The notes beneath the pieces were generated by a model. It did no database searches and was not told where the DNA came from. It saw only the letters and a list, made by a program, of their open reading frames with translations. From contig NC_089312.1 of the NCBI RefSeq assembly GCF_036669915.1, forward strand, positions 23,994,404 through 24,058,403: 64,000 nucleotides of DNA, given 5' to 3'. Positions 56,871-64,000 of the stretch are shown here, piece after piece; within the stretch, counting starts at the first letter, position 1, and every line of letters starts with the position of its first letter. This DNA is from Pocillopora verrucosa (taxonomy: Eukaryota > Cnidaria > Anthozoa > Scleractinia > Pocilloporidae). Made by a program: the position numbers and the translations under genes.

Positions 56871-57825
56871 GTCTCGCCGTCAAATTATCACCCCAAATCT
56901 TGCTTTAAAAGTATTTCATATCTCATTTACCACCAAGATATCCAGCCCCATCCTACATCCCATAAAATCTATCTTGACCCCTCTTTTTAGGAGATAAGAG
57001 CTGTGAAGGCTCGGACGCCGCGACTTGTTTTATCATTTTGCAGGGCGTGAAATTAATTTTATTTCTGATAGCCACTTGGCTCCTAAATTCTTCAAAGTGG
57101 TAGCCAATTCAAAAAAAGTTGGTCGCCATTTTCAAAGACAAACAAAACCTTTTTTTTACGCACGTTTTAGATAGACCCTCCAAAATTAAGTTAGGGGAAA
57201 GATCTCTAACGTGCTACAAAGTGGACACTAGGATGGATGATATACAACGTTCAAGCTCATCTAAATCCAAGATAGCGTCCAGTTATCCGTGATAGATAGC
57301 GTCCAGTTATCGATCGAGATGCATGTGCTGCGTTTTGGAAACAAACTTAACGAGGAAGTTTGCCGCGGATTTCTCTTTGCAAATCTTTTTAATTCACTAT
57401 ATCTCTTGGTAAGGTTATGATGAAATATTCCAGTCGCCAATTTGGAGACTAATTTTTAGGATTTGGCCACGAAAGTGAAAAATTTAGTCGCATTGGCGCC
57501 TGAATTAGGCGCAATTTCACGCGCTGTATTGGAACTAGGTACAAGGTCGCCTTCTGAAGTGTTTACAAATTCAAAATAATTTTCAACCATCATTGCAAAC
57601 TGCACAGCTGATCTCGTAAATTTCGTTAATTTCTTTCAATTTCAAAAGGAAAAAATGTCGTCGGAAAAAATGGTGTATTCCACGGTTGCAGCAAGGACGT
57701 AATCAATTCCAACTCGTATCTAAAATGGAAATCATGGTAAGTATTGTTGCTGGATATCCATTTCAATATTTTCACGCATGGAATTGGACACTTTACATCC
57801 AAATGAACAAATGATTATTCTTTGA

Positions 57826-58224
57826 ATGTATACTTTTCCTTTTACTTCTGTGCTCGCCAAACGGAAATTTTCATTCTTCATTATAAGGGTTTTGTTTCAC
57901 TACGATTGTGAGGCCGATAACATTGCAGACGCCAGCGAAATCCTGTGTCGTGCAAACGTAGAGAAGGAAAATTTCCTGTGCCAGCTTAATTCAGTTACGC
58001 TTGGAAAAATCGTTAGCGACATTTGGGGAGAAAAGGTGAAATGGGTTCAACGTGAACCGCGTACGCAACGGAAAGCTTTCTACCAAAACCACAAGATAAA
58101 AGAGTTAATCGCATCGCAAACACTTCCGGAGGCGAATTCAATTGGCCGATCGAAACAATGGCCTCTTGATCGATTCGACCTGAGGGGACCCGTGGTTCTA
58201 AAACAATTTATTGATGATGACTGA
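57826..58224 (+). CDS. Unidentified 132-residue ORF inside repeat-bounded DNA
   Basis: The frame starts at ATG 57826 and ends at a TGA after FIDDD. The second half (LGKIVSDIWGEKVKWVQREP, then RTQRKAFYQNHK) is hydrophilic and looks like genuine coding sequence with balanced composition. The first 25 residues are hydrophobic and may be non-coding, since a splice-acceptor-like ATTATAAG|GG lies at about 57887. I cannot name a family. It sits between copies of the GCTTGGGCC(G/A)CC terminal motif (56489, 56858, 58757), so it may belong to a mobile element or be a captured exon. Confidence 0.35.
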   Translation: MYTFPFTSVLAKRKFSFFIIRVLFHYDCEADNIADASEILCRANVEKENFLCQLNSVTLGKIVSDIWGEKVKWVQREPRTQRKAFYQNHKIKELIASQTLPEANSIGRSKQWPLDRFDLRGPVVLKQFIDDD

Positions 58225-58929
58225 CGGTGTGGTCCCTGGCGAGGTTCAGTTTGAAAAGGATTTAGGGCTACCAAGCTGGTTTTCAACGGTTGTGTGTGTA
58301 CGCGGGCTTTAAGAAACCTCTAAACTGGAAATTTTTGAGGCAAACTGCGGCTCAGCGTCAGTTGCACGGAGAAGATTGAGTTTGTAGTGAATTTTAAGTG
58401 AAACTACAGTATATGTACTTGGATTCTGCGTCGGATCGGATTTGTGGCCGCCCGGTCATTTTGCGCTGGGATTTTTCGCTTCTTGGATCGGGCGTTCGGA
58501 AATGTAGTATTCAGCATTAGGCTTTTCTTATGTACGTGGAAAACCTCGAAATGGACAACTCGCTTAAATGGGCTCTTTTCATCAAAGTAAACGGTCAGAT
58601 AAGAAGCGATAGACTTTGGAAGTAAGGTGAGGTATTTTTATTGAGAATTTGACGTATTTTTTTATTCCTTAGAGCGGTCGTAAATATTCCCACACAAACT
58701 CTTATAATTCTGCCATGATTGTTGCCGCGCTAGATGATCATCTCAGAGCTGAAGCTTGGGCCGCCTGTGCTCTACGTAGAAAAAAACACTCACATAGTGA
58801 AAAATTACAGTTAATTGTATATCTAAAACAAGAATGGAAGAAATAAAATAATAAAAATTAACTCCTTTACACGCGCCGAACTGAGTAAACTGAATACAAT
58901 GTTTTGAAAAAAAAAATGAGATTGATAAA

Positions 58930-61757
58930 TCATTGACCAAGATCGAATTGGAGCCCAGAACCATCCAGTCTGCTCAGCACTTCTTTTTCAAACCTCTGGA
59001 TCAACTGAGGAGTGAAGTAATCTTTCCAGCCTCCAATCTGACCTTTCCTGAGGAAGTTGGGTAGTTCGCCATCACGAGTCATCATCCAGTAAGCCGATGA
59101 ATTATTTTTCATGGCGTCAAAGGTGCACTGTTGAGCTATGCGGTCGATCATGCCCTCTGTTAAGGACTTGCCCAGAAACTTAGTTAATAGGCGTATTTGA
59201 GATGGTAAGTCCTGAAAGAACAAGTAAGGGTGCAATCATAACTCGTGACTAATTTTTTCCAATTAAGTTCAGGAACGGAAGTCAATTTACATCATTATAC
59301 CTTAGACTTGCTATGAAAAATCTAATTGGTCGAGAGCATTCAACCAATACGCAATAGCATGCAAAGTTGGCATAATAAATGAAATATTTGCAACTGGTAT
59401 TAAATTTATCATTTCCGGTTCAAAGTCTGCCTAAGAAAGAATTTTTGCACGGTAGACCCAGGCCTGTCACTGCTGTAAAATTGCATGCTGGGTGCAAGGT
59501 TTTAAGAGGCTTCCTAAAATACTTAGGAATCTTAAAGGAACACAAATGAGTGAGAATAAGCTGATACGAAAACAATAGGAGCACAGTACCAAAATTTCTT
59601 CATGTTTTTTAGTCGTGAGGTGGAAAACCAAGCAAGTCGAACATCCTTTTACGGCTACAAACAGCGTTGCTTCCCATCTGCTAAAGCGAAGTGATCCGTC
59701 AATAATGATTCCATTGGGTCATGGTTTTAACGATGAAAACAATGGAGGTCGAGCGGTTCACATAGATTTTTGAAACGGTGGGTGAAAAAATTGATGAAGT
59801 GTTTATCTTAATCGTAACTCGCATGACCACAAACCTTCTTCATGTCTTCGTATTTGAGAAACAAAACGTTTTCGTCATCTCTGTGTCTCCACCATCCCAG
59901 GACATGCTCGGCCCAAGATCCCCAATAAACTATGATCAAGCAACGGAAGATATGGTAAGTACTCATATCATGACCCAACACAAAAGGAAAATTCTTACAT
60001 TGGATCAGCAACAGGACTCTCTTTTACAGAGCAACCTCCTAAAAGTATGTAGAGCCCCTAAATATTTTCAAAAGTTAATTTTCTCCTTAAAAACACTGGA
60101 AATAGGAAAGTGCCTTCAACGACAACAAAATGCCACGGTTTTAAATGCAAGCCCCTTTATTTCCGTGAATTTCGCTCAATTTTAAATCTCGCGCGCTGGA
60201 GCCCACGTTGTTGACCGCATACTTGTGATCGCATTTCGTTATTCGGCTCTGCCTCGTACACTCCGAATACGATACACAGAGAAACTACCAAATTTATCAT
60301 CCGCAAAAGTAACCAATAGAATTGAATCTCCAGATGACTAACCTTGACCCTTGATGAACATGTCTGCAAAGAACTCAAATGGCCCTGAATAGTCCGTCAT
60401 AGGCGCCATTTTGCTCTCAAAATTATAAAAGGAAACAACGGCATCGAGAGGATTCCTCGCAACATAGATGTATTTACATCTTGATTCCTTGCATGTTCCT
60501 TTGGGAATTGTTGGAAATGGCTGGTGAGTCTTTATGAGGCGTGGACTGGGTCGAGTGGTGATATCTGATTGGGTAGTATGTGGAAATTTCGCCTCGTCAA
60601 AGAATTGAACTCGGTGACCAATTGGTACTTGGCTAACTTCTCCATCATTGCAGATCTGCCAAGTGACCTCTTGAAGCCACGTCGTCCCTGGAAGAGAACA
60701 TTACAAATGCGTTATTGATCAAGCGTGAGGGCAAGATGGCTGGATATTGACCGAGTTCAATTTTTTTGCGCCGCTCTGAGACGTCAGAGACGAGTCGAGG
60801 TCCATTAAAACGCCAAAAGAGAACGAGGCTCACATCAAGCCATCTGGACCGCACAAGCTTGGTCAATAAAAGATTTTATTATATAGCAAATACCTTTCGA
60901 TAAACTAAGAAACAGAAATGACTTGTTTATTTCGAGAGCCGGGAAAGAAATCGAGCTGTGTTTGTAGCTCAATAAACCCTTAGGAGTCGTTTAATGCTTT
61001 CTTTGTTCTGCGCTTTTTTTTTTTACGAACTTTGTAGGTCCGCTCCACGCAATCTTTTATTGTGCAGGATGAAGATGGGCGATCCCGAGCGGGCGAGATA
61101 AGCCCGTCATGCTCGCTTGGATAGCCAATCAGAACACAGGATTCGCTTATTCGATAACAGCATCTAATACCCATTGATTTTAATAATATCCATGATCAGT
61201 GCTACGAATCTAAAGAAAAACAAGAATACTCCTATGTTCAACTCAAAGTGAGTTTAACAGTGTGCAGTAGCATGTAAACTGTGGAAATATTTTCATGATG
61301 ATGGCACTCATTGAGAAAACTGCAGCAACTATAAATGAACAAAAAGAAGCATGCTTGTTAAACTTACGACCCACTTACGAGTGTCGTGTTTTTCTTTAAA
61401 ACTATTCAATGCTTTGTCCACGAGTTGGAAATTTGAAGTCATCTGATAAAAGCTGTGTCAGGAAACGCGTGATCATTTCACCAAAAAGAGTAGGGTGCTT
61501 GTGGGCCTGGTCTTCATAACAAAATATTTTTGGAAATTTTTTGTCTTTGTTTCACTTTTAGAGAGGATTATTAATTCACCTGATCTTGGGAAACCGACGA
61601 TAAAGACATCATCGTGTCTGGTTTGAAAATTCTCTATGAAATCTTTAAATCCTTTAACGTAGAAAGGAGGCATTCTTACACCTAACACCAGCGCAGTTTT
61701 GCTGTTACGGTATTCACCATATCTCTCCTGTATAGAATTTTCGTCCTCAGTAGCCAT
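58930..61757 (-). CDS. Cytosolic sulfotransferase (SULT family), four exons
   Basis: Exons 61580-61757, 60343-60687, 59835-59929 and 58930-59211 join in phase to 299 residues, the usual SULT length. The enzyme transfers sulfate from PAPS to hydroxyl or amino groups of small molecules in the cytosol. Motifs: VGFPRSGTTW (54-63) is the 5'-phosphosulfate loop, with Arg in place of the common Lys; the catalytic histidine is His114 (LIKTHQPF); [15 protein letters not shown] (134-147) is the 3'-phosphate site; the C-terminal [13 protein letters not shown] (261-273) matches RKGxxGxWKxxF. Exon 3 has the conserved [11 protein letters not shown] and VLFLKYEDM. The start chosen is MATEDENS; the frame is open further upstream. 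A minus-strand AATAAA lies about 290 nt past the stop (TTTATT at 58637-58642). The substrate cannot be told from sequence. Confidence 0.92.
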
Positions 61758-62666
61758 AAACAAAGGTAATTGCTGGAAACTGGAACAAAAAAGTCGGTCT
61801 TTGCTAATGGAGAAAAAAGAGGGATCACAAAATTTCATTGGCTTTTGTTCGCGAAATGAAATGAAATGGAGTACTTGAGAAATTTTTTAAAATTGGGCCG
61901 TTTACTACATCACGAGCGACGAGCCGGGAAGAAGGACAGTCTCAAGTATGAGTGATCAGCGATTATGATAGAATATGATAGAAACGATGCTTAAAAGGAA
62001 AGTTTGGTAGGGGGTCCATATCCACTAGCGGATTTGGACCGGGGGGTCCAGATCCGCTGTGACACCAGAACGCTTCTTGCTACATTCCTCGCATCTACTC
62101 TAGCGATCGCCAAATATCAACTCGCTTGATAAATAATCAAACATATATAAAAAAATGGATTTTGAGCATCGAAACGCTACACGACAGTGGAAATTATTTA
62201 CATGCCGAAGCCGAATTTCGTACACGGGTAGTGCTTGACCGACTTAATGACTGACTTTCGCGGTTTATTAACATCAAAAGTCACGTGACACTACACGTGA
62301 ACTCTAAAAATTCAAATTCAACATCCTAGTCCAGCTGTTAGCGACCAAAAAAAACACTGAATTGTTCAAATTAATGATAAAAGCATGAAACTTTGCCACA
62401 ACTCTTATGAACCTAAGTCTAACATTTTCTGATATAGGGCCAATCCAAACGCATGTAAGAAATTCGCTAACATGGAAACGAGGCTATGAATAAAAAAAAT
62501 CCTCTTTAACAACATTGCTTGGGGAAATTGTCGACAAAAGCCTACAAACATAACAACCGAGTCATTTTCTGTCCGTTCGTATTCATCTTATGCTATTACG
62601 TGACTATCCTCTATGATATTTATCATAATGTTTGGGTGCCCTGGGGTTAAGCGTTAAATATACCTA

Positions 62667-63145
62667 GTGAATGAAGATTTTAGATATATGAAAATTCATA
62701 TATTTGCACTGCGGTGGAGAGATGAAATTAAGAGATCCTCGCAGCTAAGAACACTACTGAAACGAGTAGTTGTAGATAGGACCTGAAAAAAATTCAGGCC
62801 CGTACGGGATTTGAACCCATGACCTCTGCGATACCGGTGCAGCGCTCTACCAATTGAGCTAACAATCCAACTGGGAGCTGGTTAATGAATTGGGTCCAAA
62901 TAAACATCCAAGTGAATGAAGATTTTAGATATATGAAAATTCATATATTTGCACTGCGGTGGAGAGATGAAATTAAGAGATCCTCGCAGCTAAGAACACT
63001 ACTGAAACGAGTAGTTGTAAATAGGACCTGAAAAAAATTCAGGCCCGTACGGGATTTGAAGCTGCGAGGATCTCTTAATTTCATCTCTCCACCGCAGTGC
63101 AAATATATGAATTTTCATATATCTCAGAGGTCATGGGTTCGTGAC
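62667..63145. repeat. Tandem and inverted tRNA-SINE cluster
   Basis: Unit 1 (62667-62911) is a complete minus-strand SINE starting GTGAATGAAGATTTTAGATA. Unit 2 (62912-63060) repeats it almost exactly but stops inside the tRNA B box at GGGATTTGAA. An inverted body piece (63061-63123, GCTGCGAGGATCTCTTAATT) follows, then TCAGAGGTCATGGGTTCG, a plus-strand bit of the tRNA head. The layout suggests template switching during insertion. Confidence 0.75.
62797..62868 (-). repeat. tRNA-Thr(GGT)-like SINE head
   Basis: A 72-nt tRNA-like block with acceptor GGATTGT/ACGGGCC (one mismatched pair), B box GGGTTCAAATCCC and the same anticodon region (GCACCGGTATCGC) as the heads at 34438 and 47462. It is followed on the minus strand by TGAATTTTTTTCAGG and the SINE body. 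Confidence 0.6.
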
Positions 63146-64000
63146 AAGATTCCTTTGCTTGCGGTAGAGCTTTCCAGAATGGTGACCATGAGTTGTGGAA
63201 GCACTTTCTGACAAAGGAGAGTTTGGCCCCATACGTAGCCGTCTTAGAACACTGCTCTTTTGACGTGCTGCTCAAGTCATGCTCCAGTGGGAGGGATACT
63301 GTCTAAGCTTCTAGACCTCTTTGAAAAGAGCTTTTGTTGCTCCTCGTTTACTTGTGGTGTAAACGGAAAAAAGCAATGTTAGCGCGCCGCGGGGAGCTCA
63401 TGCAGTGAGGCGCTTGCTTAGTTCTTTGGAATACAGACAGCGTAAGAGTTTGACCTTGCACGGCTGAGTGATTTTTAGGCGTCAAATTTTAATTTCATTG
63501 AGGTGTAACCAATGACATTCCTTATCTTAATTAGCAATCAATCTTCATGTCGTCCCAATGGGCGGATGATATCACGAACACTTAACCATCTCAAATTAAA
63601 CTGGAAATCTGTGAAACGTTCCAGCAAGGACGATTATCACGAACGAAACACCTAAATGTAATTTTAATTTTTAATCAATCTCAGTTTTCATATCAGTACT
63701 TCATTGTTGTATATTGCTCCCTTTTAATGTAAATCCTGGTCATACATTAAGATTAATGACACCTCAATGGGGTAAGAAGGGGGGGGGGGAGGGAGGGGCT
63801 CAGTCTTACTGCACTACTTTCTTTTGAACGGAAAGGGAAGTTAGTCACACCCCTCTCCCATTCTTGAATGTTTTGCTCTCTTTTTTACCTCCCCTTTTAC
63901 GTCAACTAGTCACGCTCAACTCACTTGTTCCACGTAAACGGAATAGAAAGCTATCCTAGCTATGACTTCTAGTTTGTCTTTATTAGTTCTGGCACTTCGT

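Larger units (their letters stand above)
49489..58929. other. Gene-poor region with satellites and transposon remnants
   Basis: About 9.4 kb without a confident gene. It contains a (TA)n run near 50140, a palindromic MITE (50600-50795), a 9-bp-unit minisatellite (51488-51590), a pogo/Tigger-like element (52897-53680), a two-exon cysteine-rich candidate (55380-55688), a three-unit tandem repeat (55735-56260), a foldback (56480-56870) and an unidentified ORF (57826-58224). Confidence 0.5.
61758..64000. other. Intergenic region with SINE cluster, right edge
   Basis: Upstream of the sulfotransferase. It contains the SINE cluster at 62667-63145 and a G-rich run near 63781-63797. The minus ORF at 63081-63275 overlaps inverted SINE DNA and has no recognisable domain. 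No gene is seen from 63300 to the edge. Confidence 0.5.

Noticed and set aside
63081..63275. Minus-strand 64-codon ORF
   Set aside because: Its C-terminal part is inverted SINE sequence and no family is recognisable.

Overview
The window is animal nuclear DNA, most likely from an anthozoan cnidarian (stony coral or sea anemone). It is AT-rich, and its genes are split by introns with consensus GT/AG sites. It carries animal-specific genes (CARF, PDE3, a cytosolic sulfotransferase) among many SINE, LINE and foldback elements, and it holds a KamA-type radical-SAM enzyme that is rare in animals. The cnidarian assignment is an inference from this gene and repeat mix. No prokaryotic operon, rRNA, CRISPR array or phage is present.

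Layout: (1) 1-470, minus: 5' part of an unrecognised multi-pass membrane protein that runs off the left edge. (2) 471-2463: palindromic foldback elements. (3) 2464-3711, plus: a single-exon CDADC1-like double-deaminase protein. (4) 5601-12149, minus: a complete eight-exon CARF (ALS2CR8) transcription factor, rebuilt to 967 residues. (5) 16933-27348, plus, divergent from CARF: a complete eight-exon PDE3 cyclic-nucleotide phosphodiesterase of 1,040 residues. (6) 28618-33312 and 40639-45308, minus: two intact six-exon copies of a lysine-2,3-aminomutase-like radical-SAM/PLP protein, 512 residues each and about 99% identical. They lie in a segmental duplication (about 28096-35412 and 40108-49488). 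A front-end fatty-acid desaturase remnant (39273-40136) is cut off at the duplication junction. (7) 49489-58929: gene-poor, with minisatellites, a degraded pogo/Tigger-like element, long foldbacks and two doubtful small ORFs. (8) 58930-61757, minus: a complete four-exon cytosolic sulfotransferase of 299 residues. (9) 61758-64000: SINE copies in tandem and inverted arrangement, then apparently empty sequence.

The genes do not form one pathway. CARF (calcium-responsive transcription) and PDE3 (cAMP/cGMP breakdown) are divergent neighbours, and the interval between them has three perfect TGACGTCA (CRE) sites. The most unusual item is the duplicated KamA-like gene. Each copy keeps the CxxxCxxC cluster motif, a GGDP motif and a candidate PLP lysine, and has a mitochondrial-type N-terminus. 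By-eye alignment suggests that the pocket residues that fix lysine as substrate in the bacterial enzyme have changed. Exon boundaries were chosen by hand from splice consensus, reading phase and protein family continuity; no transcript or database was consulted.
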